DNA of 53,544 bases from Thermoflexales bacterium (GTDB taxonomy: Bacteria > Chloroflexota > Anaerolineae > B4-G1 > DUEL01), in contig JACIWQ010000006.1 in assembly GCA_014360895.1 (NCBI GenBank), positions 1-53,544 on the forward strand, in the 5' to 3' direction. Numbering within the stretch: the stretch's first letter is position 1; each line of letters opens with the position of its first letter. The translations under genes were made by a program, and so were the position numbers. The notes beneath the pieces were generated by a model. It was not told where the DNA came from, did not search any database, and worked only from the letters and a program-made list of their open reading frames with translations. This document shows positions 33,742 to 42,135 of the stretch, in pieces.

Positions 33742-35805
33742 CTACTCCGGTTGGGCCGGCGGTTCTCCGGCAATCCGTGTACCAGGAATCATCTGCACCA
33801 CCACCCGGTCCACCCCCAGGACAGCTCCCAGTTCGCGCGCGGCGGTGCGCAGGACCGCCTCCGGGTCCATAGAGGCGCGCACCCGGGCCGTGATTTCGGC
33901 GATCCGGCGGTCCCGCTCCGCGTGGCGGCGGGTCTCCTCCAGCAGGCGGGCGTTCTCCAGCGCCAGGGCCAGCCGGTCGGCGATCTCCTCCACCATCCGC
34001 ACCGCCTCCGGCGGGACCTCCGGGGTCGCGAAGCGCAGATTCAGCGCGCCAATCACCTGGCCACGCAGTTTCACCGGGACGGCCAGAAGGGTGCCGACGG
34101 CCCGACCATCCCCCTCCGCGTAAACGGGCTGCAGGACCGGACGGCCCTCAGCGAGGGCGCGGCGGGCTTCCTCCGGCAGTTCCTCCGCCGGTTCGGGAGC
34201 CAGGCGACGGTAGCGGCGGCCCACCCAGCGACGGGCCCGCCGCACAGCCTGCCAGGCCTCGCGGGTGTACTCGCCGTAGACCCGCTCCAGTTCCCGCACC
34301 GTTCGCTCCATCTGTTCCAGGGTGCGAGCATTCTCCACCGCCAGGGCAATCTGGTCGGCCATCGTCTGCAGAACCGCCACGTCTTCCTGAGTAAACGCAG
34401 CCGGTTCCTCCGACTGCACGTCCAGTACACCGATGATCCGCTCCCCCACCTTCAGCGGCAGGGCCATCTCCGAACGGGTCAGCGGCAGGTCGGGGTTGTC
34501 AAAGAAGACGGCGTCCTCTCCCACATCCAGCGCAATCCGCGGCTCCCCTATCCCCGCCACGTAGCCGACGATGCCGACCTGGCCCACTTTCAACCGGTGG
34601 CCCCGGGTCAGCATCCGCTGCCCACCCTCGGAGGAGGCGGCCTGGAGAACGGCATATTCCCCCCGCTCATCCAGCAGGAAGATGCCCGCGTGATAGAAAC
34701 CAAAACGGTCGGAGATGAGGCGCACCGCCTCGTTCAACAGGGCATCCACATCGCGGAATTCAGCGGCGCGGCGGGCCACATAGGCCGCCGCCTCCAGTTG
34801 GGCCGTCCGGCGGGCCAGTTCTGCCGTCCGCGCGGCAACCTGGTCCTCCAGGCCCGTGTGGAGTGCCTGCAGCCGGCTCACCATCTCGTTGAAAGCAATC
34901 GTCAGGCGGCCCGTCTCATCGGTGGAGACCAGTTCCCCTCGGCGGCTCAGGTCTCCCCGCTCCACCTCGGCCATCGTGGCTGTGAGACGCTGGATGGGGT
35001 TAGCAATCAGGCGGGCCAGGAGAACGGAGAATCCCACACTGATGAATAGGCTCACCAGACTCAGAAGCAGGATGTGGCGATGCATCTCCTGGAGGACCAG
35101 AACCGGATTAGCCCCCGGTGCCAGCGCCTGCTCGCTCTTCCGATAGGCGAGCGTTCCAATCATCAGGAGCGTCGTCAAAGCCAGAGCAGCATAGACAAAC
35201 AGCATTCGGGTCTGGATTCCCGGGCCCGCCAGGTACCGATGGTGGACAGAAGAGGAGCGAATAAGGACCTCTTGGCGCACCGGCCAGAGGAGCCATTCTA
35301 GTGCGAAGTAATAGTAGACGGCAATCCAGGTTGTGGCGACCAGGCCTCCTATCAGGAAGTAAGGAATGTTGGAGGACCGGATGCCGATAACCGCATAACC
35401 CAGTACAATGCCAGGCACCACCACAATCAGAACTGTGTTGACAAAGGCAAAACGAGCGAAACGCCAGGGGAAAGCCGTTGCCTCATGCCAGATGGCCTCC
35501 TCTTTTTCGGCTGGCAAGCCGTCTTTGCGCCACAAGGCCTCCCGCAGAAGACGGGTGCTCCGCCAGGCGTAAAGGAGCCCGGAAAGATTGGCAGCGATCA
35601 CAAGCACGGCAACCAAGGCAATCAGGGCAAGGGTTTGCTCTGCGGTCAGCACGGCCGTGGCCGCAATGTAGTAGAAGCCCAGGGCTGCAGCGGGCACCGA
35701 GGCCATCTCGGCCAGTGCTGCCACACGCCAGATGTAATGCTCCCTCCAGCGGGAAAGGAGCCGGCTCAAGAACAACAGGTCCGGACGGATTCCTTGTCTT
35801 GGCAT
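33742..35805 (-). CDS. six-TM HAMP sensor with two GAF units and no output domain
   Basis: A 687-residue membrane protein. Six hydrophobic segments occupy about residues 25-280, the last leading into a HAMP domain (ANPIQRLTATMAEVERGDLS). A coiled coil, GAF 1 (about 345-505) and a short-form GAF (about 506-635; TREAWQAV) follow, then the half-GAF tail. The 6TM-HAMP layout recalls mycobacterial Rv1318c-type cyclases, but the cyclase is missing. I set the start at 35805 (MPRQGIRPD), 16 bp after the Uma2 stop. The open frame extends to 36129, but that extension is antisense-like sequence across the Uma2 gene and lacks a ribosome site. Confidence 0.88.
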   Translation of the reverse strand: MPRQGIRPDLLFLSRLLSRWREHYIWRVAALAEMASVPAAALGFYYIAATAVLTAEQTLALIALVAVLVIAANLSGLLYAWRSTRLLREALWRKDGLPAEKEEAIWHEATAFPWRFARFAFVNTVLIVVVPGIVLGYAVIGIRSSNIPYFLIGGLVATTWIAVYYYFALEWLLWPVRQEVLIRSSSVHHRYLAGPGIQTRMLFVYAALALTTLLMIGTLAYRKSEQALAPGANPVLVLQEMHRHILLLSLVSLFISVGFSVLLARLIANPIQRLTATMAEVERGDLSRRGELVSTDETGRLTIAFNEMVSRLQALHTGLEDQVAARTAELARRTAQLEAAAYVARRAAEFRDVDALLNEAVRLISDRFGFYHAGIFLLDERGEYAVLQAASSEGGQRMLTRGHRLKVGQVGIVGYVAGIGEPRIALDVGEDAVFFDNPDLPLTRSEMALPLKVGERIIGVLDVQSEEPAAFTQEDVAVLQTMADQIALAVENARTLEQMERTVRELERVYGEYTREAWQAVRRARRWVGRRYRRLAPEPAEELPEEARRALAEGRPVLQPVYAEGDGRAVGTLLAVPVKLRGQVIGALNLRFATPEVPPEAVRMVEEIADRLALALENARLLEETRRHAERDRRIAEITARVRASMDPEAVLRTAARELGAVLGVDRVVVQMIPGTRIAGEPPAQPE

Positions 35806-35821
35806 ATCTTCCGTATCTCCA

Positions 35822-36427
35822 CTACGGTTCCCAGAGTTCGTCCACTTCCAGCGAAAAGCCAGGCAGGGTCTGTGCCGCCACTCGCTGGTCGGCGCTATAC
35901 TCCCCGGCCAGGCGGTAAGCCGTCCCCTCCAGAACGTAGATGGCAACGGTCCGGCGCTCGGGATCAACGAGCCAGTATTCGGGAATGCCCGCCAGGGCGT
36001 ATTCCAACATCTTCGGGCCCGTGTCCAGCATCTGGGTTGAAGGAGAGAGAACCTCCGCCACGAAATCCGGTATTCCGCTGACCTGTTCACCCACCCGGTC
36101 CAGGTGCTCGGCTTTATAGTAGGCCACATCGGGCTCCCGAATTTTCAGGGGCCAGAGACGGATCGGCGCTGGGGCAATCAGCACCCGGCCCGGCGCCGGC
36201 AGAGCACGGGCATACGTTCGGAGAGCCGAGGCCAGGTTCAGGACAACGGTCTGATGGGAGACGGTCGGCATCATATGGAAAACAACCCTTCCATTATCCA
36301 GTTCCACGTAGGCATTTCCCCGGTTCGCCAGGTCCAGATACACATCTTCTCCCCAGACCCTTTCGGCGAACCACTCATAGAGCGTCTGCTCCGGCGTTTT
36401 TACCTCCGGGTAAGTTAGAACCCTCAT
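35822..36427 (-). CDS. Uma2-family PD-(D/E)XK endonuclease-like protein
   Basis: A 201-residue protein of the Uma2 (DUF820) family, with the restriction-endonuclease-like fold. Signature segments are EPDVAYYK, then DFVAEVLSPST, and KMLEYALAGIPEYWLVDPE. The likely metal ligands are the Asp of EPDV and the Glu of AEVLSP. The family is abundant in Cyanobacteria and Chloroflexota and its biological role is unsettled. The ATG at 36427 has GAGGAAG upstream. It lies in the sensor operon between two GAF sensors (43 and 16 bp gaps). Confidence 0.88.
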   Translation of the reverse strand: MRVLTYPEVKTPEQTLYEWFAERVWGEDVYLDLANRGNAYVELDNGRVVFHMMPTVSHQTVVLNLASALRTYARALPAPGRVLIAPAPIRLWPLKIREPDVAYYKAEHLDRVGEQVSGIPDFVAEVLSPSTQMLDTGPKMLEYALAGIPEYWLVDPERRTVAIYVLEGTAYRLAGEYSADQRVAAQTLPGFSLEVDELWEP

Positions 36428-36470
36428 GGCTTCCTCTATAGAACTCGCCGCAGTGCCCCCGGGCTTTTGC

Positions 36471-38351
36471 TCATCCCGTTCTCCTACCCCGGCGTCGGGA
36501 TGGCGATGCCATCTCATCCGCTCCGCCCACGTAGAGAGCTACTTCCGCGACCTCCGGCAACCGGGCCAGTTCCCGGACCGCCGTATCCAGCAAGGCATCC
36601 AGGTCCAGCGAGCGGGTCAGGCGGGCCGTCATCTCGGCCAGCATCCGCTCCCGGGCAGCCCGCTCCTCCGTCTCTGCCAGCAAGCGGGCGTTCTCCAGCG
36701 CCAGGGCGATTTGCTCGCCGATCTCCTCCGCCAGCCGCTGTTCCTCCGGCGACCACGGGGGTTGTTCCTCCCTGCGCTGGAGCAGAATGGACCCGATCGC
36801 CTGTCCCCAGAGGCGGATGGGCACAGTCAGCCGACGGCCGTCCTCCTCGCCTGCCAGCGGGACCGGCGCCGGGAGCGGCTCCACATCCGCTCCAGTATAG
36901 CGGTAAGCCGCCGGGCGAGAGGATGCTACCGTCCGCCAGGCCTCCCGTGCCCGCTCCCCGTACAGCCGCTCCAATTCCTCCAGGGCCCGACGGCTCTCTT
37001 CCAGAAGGCGCGCGTTCTCTATCGCCAGCGCAATCTGGTCGGCCATCGTCTGAAGAACCGAAACATCCTCCTCGGTAAAGGCTTCCGGCTCCACGGACTG
37101 AACGTCCAGCACGCCGATGACTCGGTCCCCCACCTTCAGTGGCACGGCCATCTCCGAACGGGTCAGTGGCAGGTCGGGGTTATCAAAGAAGACGGCGTCA
37201 GCGCCCACGTCCAGCGCGATGCGGGGCTTCCCCGTCCCCGCCACGTAGCCGACGATGCCCACCCTCCCCACGGCCAGCCGGTGGCCCCGGGCCAGCATCC
37301 GCTGCCCGCCCTCCGAGGAGGCCGCCCGCAGGACGGCATACTCTCCGGCCTCATCCACCAGGAAAATGCCCGCGTGGTAGAAGCCAAAGCGGTCGGAAAT
37401 CAGGCGGACCGTCTCGTTCAGAAGGGTATCCAGGTCGCGAATCTCGGCGGCCTTCCGGGCGACATGGGCCGCCGCCTCCAGTTGGGCCGTCCGGCGGGCC
37501 AGTTCGGCCGTCCGCTGGGCCACCAGCCGCTCCAGGCCGGCGTAGAGCCCCTGAAGTTCAGAGGCCATATTGTTGAACGTCCGGGCCAGAAAGCGGAACT
37601 CCTCCAGGCCCTGGACCGGGATCCGTTCCTCCAGATGGCCCGCCGCCAGCCGCCCGGCAGAATCGGAAAGGAGGCGGATTCCGGTGACTACTCCCCTCAG
37701 AATCAGGACCGCCGCGCCAGCTGCGGTCAAGATGACCGCTATCGTCACCAACGGGACAACGATGAGCAACCGCCCGGCTGCCAGCCGAGCCTCCGCCACA
37801 GCCTGACTGTGGCGCTCCCGAGCCAGCGTGACCATCCTTCCCAGTTCCTGCTCCAGCAACCGATGGTTGACGCCCAGGGTGTTGAGCAGGTACCGGGTCC
37901 AATCCTGATAGCCCTCCTCTGTCGCCTGAAGAATCTGGTGAGTCACCCGCGTGACATTGACAATGGTGCTGGCCGATAGGCTCATACTCTTGCGAAGTTC
38001 GCTCTCCGGAGGAAGGGACTGAGCCTGCTCCAGCAAGACCCGCTGGTACATCTCCAGCGTGGTCAGGGCAGGAGATACGTCCCGGCGCAGTTGCTCCCGG
38101 GTCACTCCACCCATCACGTCTTCCTGGACCACCAAGACCAGGCTCGTCGTCTGGTGAGCGACGGAAAGGGCCGTCTCCAGATAAGTGGTCGCTTCTCCCA
38201 TCACGGCCACGGCATTGCGGATGCGGAGCAATTGCACACCCACAACAGTCCCGCCAATGATCGTCACCACCACCAAGAAGAACGCCAGGACCGCCAGCCG
38301 TCCGCCCAGAGTGTTCAGAAATCGCCGGAAAGAAAACCGTTCCATAGCCAT
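36471..38351 (-). CDS. HAMP sensor with two GAF units and no output domain
   Basis: A 626-residue membrane receptor. A membrane segment at about 15-40 is followed by a helical extracellular domain at 40-180 (four-helix-bundle type), a second segment at about 190-212, HAMP at 213-265 and a coiled coil. GAF 1 (about 285-445), a short-form GAF (446-575; REAWRTV and AYRYTG) and the half-GAF tail complete it. The very C terminus is basic (SRRRGRRTG). No catalytic domain is present. The start is at 38351, or 6 bases further in at 38345, which fits the GAGG site slightly better. It begins 7 bp after the coiled-coil gene. Confidence 0.88.
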   Translation of the reverse strand: MAMERFSFRRFLNTLGGRLAVLAFFLVVVTIIGGTVVGVQLLRIRNAVAVMGEATTYLETALSVAHQTTSLVLVVQEDVMGGVTREQLRRDVSPALTTLEMYQRVLLEQAQSLPPESELRKSMSLSASTIVNVTRVTHQILQATEEGYQDWTRYLLNTLGVNHRLLEQELGRMVTLARERHSQAVAEARLAAGRLLIVVPLVTIAVILTAAGAAVLILRGVVTGIRLLSDSAGRLAAGHLEERIPVQGLEEFRFLARTFNNMASELQGLYAGLERLVAQRTAELARRTAQLEAAAHVARKAAEIRDLDTLLNETVRLISDRFGFYHAGIFLVDEAGEYAVLRAASSEGGQRMLARGHRLAVGRVGIVGYVAGTGKPRIALDVGADAVFFDNPDLPLTRSEMAVPLKVGDRVIGVLDVQSVEPEAFTEEDVSVLQTMADQIALAIENARLLEESRRALEELERLYGERAREAWRTVASSRPAAYRYTGADVEPLPAPVPLAGEEDGRRLTVPIRLWGQAIGSILLQRREEQPPWSPEEQRLAEEIGEQIALALENARLLAETEERAARERMLAEMTARLTRSLDLDALLDTAVRELARLPEVAEVALYVGGADEMASPSRRRGRRTG

Positions 38352-38358
38352 TACCTCG

Positions 38359-38718
38359 TCACAACGATACCTCGTCAGCGTGCGTGTAGACCTCAATGCC
38401 CAGTTCCCGGGCCACCCGCATCGCCCGCTCCTCCACTATCTCCTCCCAGCGCCGCTCCGATTCCGCCCGCTGTTCCTCCCAACGGCGATTCCACTCCGCC
38501 CGCTGCTCCTCCCAGCGGCGGTTCCACTCCTCCCGGTCCCGGCGCAGTTCTTCCAGCAGTTGCTCAAAGCGGCTCTCCGTCTGAGCCCGGTCGGCGAAGC
38601 GCTCCTCCGCAATCTGGAGAACCCAGGCCCGAATTTCCGGATCCTGGCGCACCAGTTCCGGCAGTTCCTGACGGATAAGGGCTATAACATCCTGGTCTCC
38701 CTTAATCGCCATGGCCAT
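38359..38718 (-). CDS. short coiled-coil protein, DUF3782-like N-terminal part only
   Basis: A 119-residue charged protein. Residues 1-40 (ELPELVRQDPEIRAWVLQI) match the pattern I remember for DUF3782-type proteins, which are common in Cyanobacteria and Chloroflexota and usually continue into a nuclease-like domain. Here a coiled coil of repeated RRWEEQRAEWN units (about 55-90) is followed by only 25 more residues, so the nuclease-like part is missing. It may be a truncated remnant or a free-standing coil. The start overlaps the end of the upstream sensor gene by 17 bp. Confidence 0.65.
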   Translation of the reverse strand: MAMAIKGDQDVIALIRQELPELVRQDPEIRAWVLQIAEERFADRAQTESRFEQLLEELRRDREEWNRRWEEQRAEWNRRWEEQRAESERRWEEIVEERAMRVARELGIEVYTHADEVSL

Positions 38719-40936
38719 CGCCTCCGCCCAGCTGGATGATGCCTTCGGATGCCCGCAAAGCTCGTCCCATTTCCCGGACCGCAGTGCGCAGGATGGTCTC
38801 CATATCGGTGGAGGCGCGGACCCGGGCAGCGACCTCGGCACGAATGCGTTCCCACTCGGCCCGGCGGCGGGTCTCCTCAAAGAGGCGCATCCGCTCCAGC
38901 GCGACCGCCGCCTGGTCGGCCAGGGTCCGGTAGAGACGGATTTCCCGGTCGGTGAAGGGATAGGGTCCGGAAAGAGATTCCACCAGCAGCCAACCCAGCA
39001 GGCGCTGTCCAGCCATCAGGGGGACAGCCAGAAATGCCCGAATGCCCAGAATGTTCAGAGCAACATACCGGGATGCATCATCCACCTTGGGGTCATTGGC
39101 CACGTCGGATACGACCACCGGGTCAGTGGTCAAACGGGAGAGGAACGGAATCTGAGCCACGCCCCAACGGCGGCCCACAACGGGAGACCGTTCTTTTCCG
39201 CGATCCCAGGCGGCCACCAGTTCTATAGTCGGTTCTTCGGAGCTCTCGGGATCCAGGAGCGCCAGGATGCAGCGGTCCACCTGGGCCGGGATAACGTGGT
39301 CCACAAAGGCATGCAGGATCTCGTCGGGGCTCCCCGCGGTACTGATGACCCGGCTGGCCTGGTAGAGAGCCTCCATCTCCGAGAGGGTCTGGCGGGTCTC
39401 CTGGAAGAGGCGGGCGCTCTCCAGCGCCAGCGCCGCCTGCTGGGCCACGGCCTGGACCAGGGCAACATCCTCATCGGCGGGAGGCCGGTCGGGGAGGGCC
39501 AGCGCCACACGCCCGATGGTCTCGCCAGAGGCCAGTTGCAGGGGGACCGTAAGGCCAGATGAAATCCCTTCAGGGGGAGAGGCCTGTTCCCTGGGCCTCA
39601 CCTCTACACCGTCGTAAACGTAGCCCCAGCCAGGCCGCTCCGAAACCATCTGCGCCCATTCCCGGCGGGCGTACTCCCGGCTCAGGGCCTCCACCTCGCG
39701 CAGGCGGTCCTGGACTTCAGAGAGCAGACGGGCGTTCTCAATGGCCAGCGTGATCTGGTCGGCCATCGTCTGCAGAACGGCCACGTCCTCATCGGTGAAC
39801 GCGGAAGGCTCTACCGACTGGACATCCAGGACGCCGATCACCCGGTCGCCCACTTTCAGCGGCAAGGCCATCTCCGAATGGGTGTGAGGGAGGTCAGGGT
39901 TGCTGAAGAAGACCGCATCCGCGCCCACATCCAGCGCGATGCGGGGCTTCCCGGTCCCCGCCACGTAGCCGACAATCCCCATCTCGCCGACGGCGAGCCG
40001 GTGGCCCCGGGCCAGCATCCGCTTGCCGCCCTCCGACGACGCGGCTCTCAGAACAGCGTACTCTCCGGCCTCGTCTATCAGGAAAATCCCGGCGTGGTAG
40101 AAGCCGAACTGCTCCGAGATGAGCCGAACGGTCTCGTTCAGCAGGTCGTCCACATCGCGGATTTCGGCCGCGCGGCGAGCGACGGCAGAGGCCGCCTCCA
40201 GTTGGGCTGTCCGGCGGGCCAGGTCGGCGGTCCGCTCCGCCACCCGCTTCTCCAGGGTCCGGCGCTGCTCCTCCAGTTCCCGGGTGGCTGCCCGCAGGCG
40301 CCCCAGGGCCTCCCGAAGGCTGCGCATGTTCAGATAGGTCACCCCTCCCACTGTGGAAACCAGAATAATCAGCGTGAAAGCAACAAGCGTGAAAAGGTCC
40401 CCGTAGAGGCTCAGTCCCATAAGCGGCCTGTACCAGCCAACCGCCCCCAACACCGAAAGCAGCAAATAATACCCCAGCACTATCCCCATCATCCCCAATG
40501 CATAACCGGGAGCGATCAGCGTACCCGCGATGGTGACAGTCCAGATATATAGAGACCACGCGGGAGAGGTCAATCCATCAAAAACGAAAATCGCCAGAGC
40601 AATTCCGATAAAGTTGGTCCAGACGTACAGGGTCACTGCGCGCCGAACCCAGCCCCGCCGGGCAATCCACCAACAAAAGATAGAAAATGGTATGAAGAGC
40701 AAAGGGAAAGGTAGCGCAATCAACGTAACCTGGAGCGGCATAATCCCCAGAATCCACTCCAGGACAAAAACCGCGGCAATAGCGCTCACAATCCCGATGC
40801 TGATCAGCATCAAGATACTGAAGACCCGCCCGACCCTGACAGTTTCTTCATCCTGTGCTTTTACCTGAGTCCATCGTTCCCACCATCGTTCCCATCGGCT
40901 TCGTAACCTGAATGCTCGCTCAGAACGACCTTCCAT
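38702..40936 (-). CDS. six-TM sensor with three GAF units and no output domain
   Basis: A 744-residue membrane protein. About six hydrophobic helices fill residues 38-200 with short loops, forming a MASE-like sensor without HAMP. A coiled coil (RELEEQRRTLEKRVAERTAD) leads to GAF 1 (about 255-415), a short-form GAF (416-525; RREWAQMV, GYVYDG) and GAF 3 (about 530-690). The half-GAF tail ends in GGGDGHGD. No kinase or other output domain is visible. The ATG at 40936 follows AGGAGGAG; the upstream extension to 41017 overlaps the flavoprotein gene and looks non-coding. Confidence 0.88.
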   Translation of the reverse strand: MEGRSERAFRLRSRWERWWERWTQVKAQDEETVRVGRVFSILMLISIGIVSAIAAVFVLEWILGIMPLQVTLIALPFPLLFIPFSIFCWWIARRGWVRRAVTLYVWTNFIGIALAIFVFDGLTSPAWSLYIWTVTIAGTLIAPGYALGMMGIVLGYYLLLSVLGAVGWYRPLMGLSLYGDLFTLVAFTLIILVSTVGGVTYLNMRSLREALGRLRAATRELEEQRRTLEKRVAERTADLARRTAQLEAASAVARRAAEIRDVDDLLNETVRLISEQFGFYHAGIFLIDEAGEYAVLRAASSEGGKRMLARGHRLAVGEMGIVGYVAGTGKPRIALDVGADAVFFSNPDLPHTHSEMALPLKVGDRVIGVLDVQSVEPSAFTDEDVAVLQTMADQITLAIENARLLSEVQDRLREVEALSREYARREWAQMVSERPGWGYVYDGVEVRPREQASPPEGISSGLTVPLQLASGETIGRVALALPDRPPADEDVALVQAVAQQAALALESARLFQETRQTLSEMEALYQASRVISTAGSPDEILHAFVDHVIPAQVDRCILALLDPESSEEPTIELVAAWDRGKERSPVVGRRWGVAQIPFLSRLTTDPVVVSDVANDPKVDDASRYVALNILGIRAFLAVPLMAGQRLLGWLLVESLSGPYPFTDREIRLYRTLADQAAVALERMRLFEETRRRAEWERIRAEVAARVRASTDMETILRTAVREMGRALRASEGIIQLGGGDGHGD

Positions 40937-40961
40937 ATCTCCTCCTGAAAACGGAGCCACC

Positions 40962-42110
40962 TTAGGACGACCTCCGTCCTTTTCCACGTTGGGCCCAACC
41001 GGTGAACAAGTGCTCAACGGCCCAATTAATTAGGCTACCTGACCGCCACCAGATCAAGCGCTGGACCCCCGGCAGGGGAAATCGGTAAACGGTTCGCGTT
41101 GCCAGAAGACGCCAGCGGAGCATCTTGCCCAGTTCGCTTTCCAGCAAGCGGTGCCGATAACCCTGGAAGGAAAAATCACCGCGAGCGAATGCATCCGCAA
41201 TCGCGGCCGCGGCCAGTTGACCGTAGCCCAAAGCCGGGGCAATTCCCTCACCATAAAAGGGGTCTACGCCCGCCGCATCGCCCACCAGCAAGGCCCGAGA
41301 CGCAGCAAAAGGCCCTTCGGGAGCAAACTGTGGGATGATCCCTCCATACAGGCGATAGTCCTCCAGCCGATAACCGTGTTGGGCCATGACATCCCGCAGG
41401 ATATCCCGCATCCCACCGGCAGACTGGTTCACAGTATAGATCCCCCAGCACCGCATCGGGCGCCCATCAATTTCCACTGGAAAGTCCCAGACATATCCGG
41501 GCACCCCTTTCGTGATACACGAAAACTCAAAATAGGCCTGGTCTGGCCGATAGGGGGAACGGGAGGAAGGCGGAACCCAAAGTAGGAGCGTCCGAGCGAA
41601 TCGGGGATGAACGCGGCCCACCGCTCGCCGCACCACACTGTGAGCTCCATCCGCACCGACCACCACCTGAGCCCGATACGTATGTCCGGGAGTAACGACT
41701 TCCACCCCGTCCTTCCCAAACAGAACCTGCTGAACAGGGGTATCTTCCCGAATACTCAGACCGCGCTCTCGCGCCTTCTGAGCCAGCCAGGCATCCAGTT
41801 CCGGTCGGTAGACAACGATGAAGGCGAGATTTTCGTCCCGCGCAGTTGCGGCAACTCCCCGGCCCTCAAACTGGAAATTGGCGACCATAGCCTTAACGTG
41901 CGGCACCTCGTCACAATTCAATCCGAGGTCTCGCAAGATATTGACTCCATCGGGGAGCACACCGCCTGCACACGGCTTTGGGCGCGGATGGCGGGCCTTT
42001 TCCAGCACCAGCGTCCGGGAAGCCAGGTCGGGAGCGATCTGTTGCAGATGTAGAGCAGTGGAGATGCCAGCCGGGCCAGCGCCAACGATGATGACGTCGT
42101 AGTGCTCCAT
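40962..42110 (-). CDS. geranylgeranyl reductase-family FAD-dependent oxidoreductase
   Basis: A 382-residue flavoprotein. The FAD-binding IIVGAGPAGISTALHL is at residue 7, the PCAGGVLPDGV segment near 55, the ADGAHSVVRRAV motif follows and GDAAGVDPFYGEGI completes the FAD site near 280. Family members reduce isoprenoid double bonds of chlorophyll, quinone or archaeal lipids; the substrate here cannot be told. No chlorophyll genes are nearby. The ATG at 42110 has GGAGG upstream. It sits in the sensor operon with gaps of 25 bp on each side, so a link to redox or quinone sensing is conceivable. Confidence 0.85.
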   Translation of the reverse strand: MEHYDVIIVGAGPAGISTALHLQQIAPDLASRTLVLEKARHPRPKPCAGGVLPDGVNILRDLGLNCDEVPHVKAMVANFQFEGRGVAATARDENLAFIVVYRPELDAWLAQKARERGLSIREDTPVQQVLFGKDGVEVVTPGHTYRAQVVVGADGAHSVVRRAVGRVHPRFARTLLLWVPPSSRSPYRPDQAYFEFSCITKGVPGYVWDFPVEIDGRPMRCWGIYTVNQSAGGMRDILRDVMAQHGYRLEDYRLYGGIIPQFAPEGPFAASRALLVGDAAGVDPFYGEGIAPALGYGQLAAAAIADAFARGDFSFQGYRHRLLESELGKMLRWRLLATRTVYRFPLPGVQRLIWWRSGSLINWAVEHLFTGWAQRGKGRRSS

Positions 42111-42135
42111 TGCAACCTCCGAGAACGCGGCGATG

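Noticed and set aside
33742-36129. Sensor gene starting at 36129
   Set aside because: The first 108 codons overlap the Uma2 gene in another frame, are rich in Trp/Arg/Pro and have no ribosome site; the start at 35805 fits.
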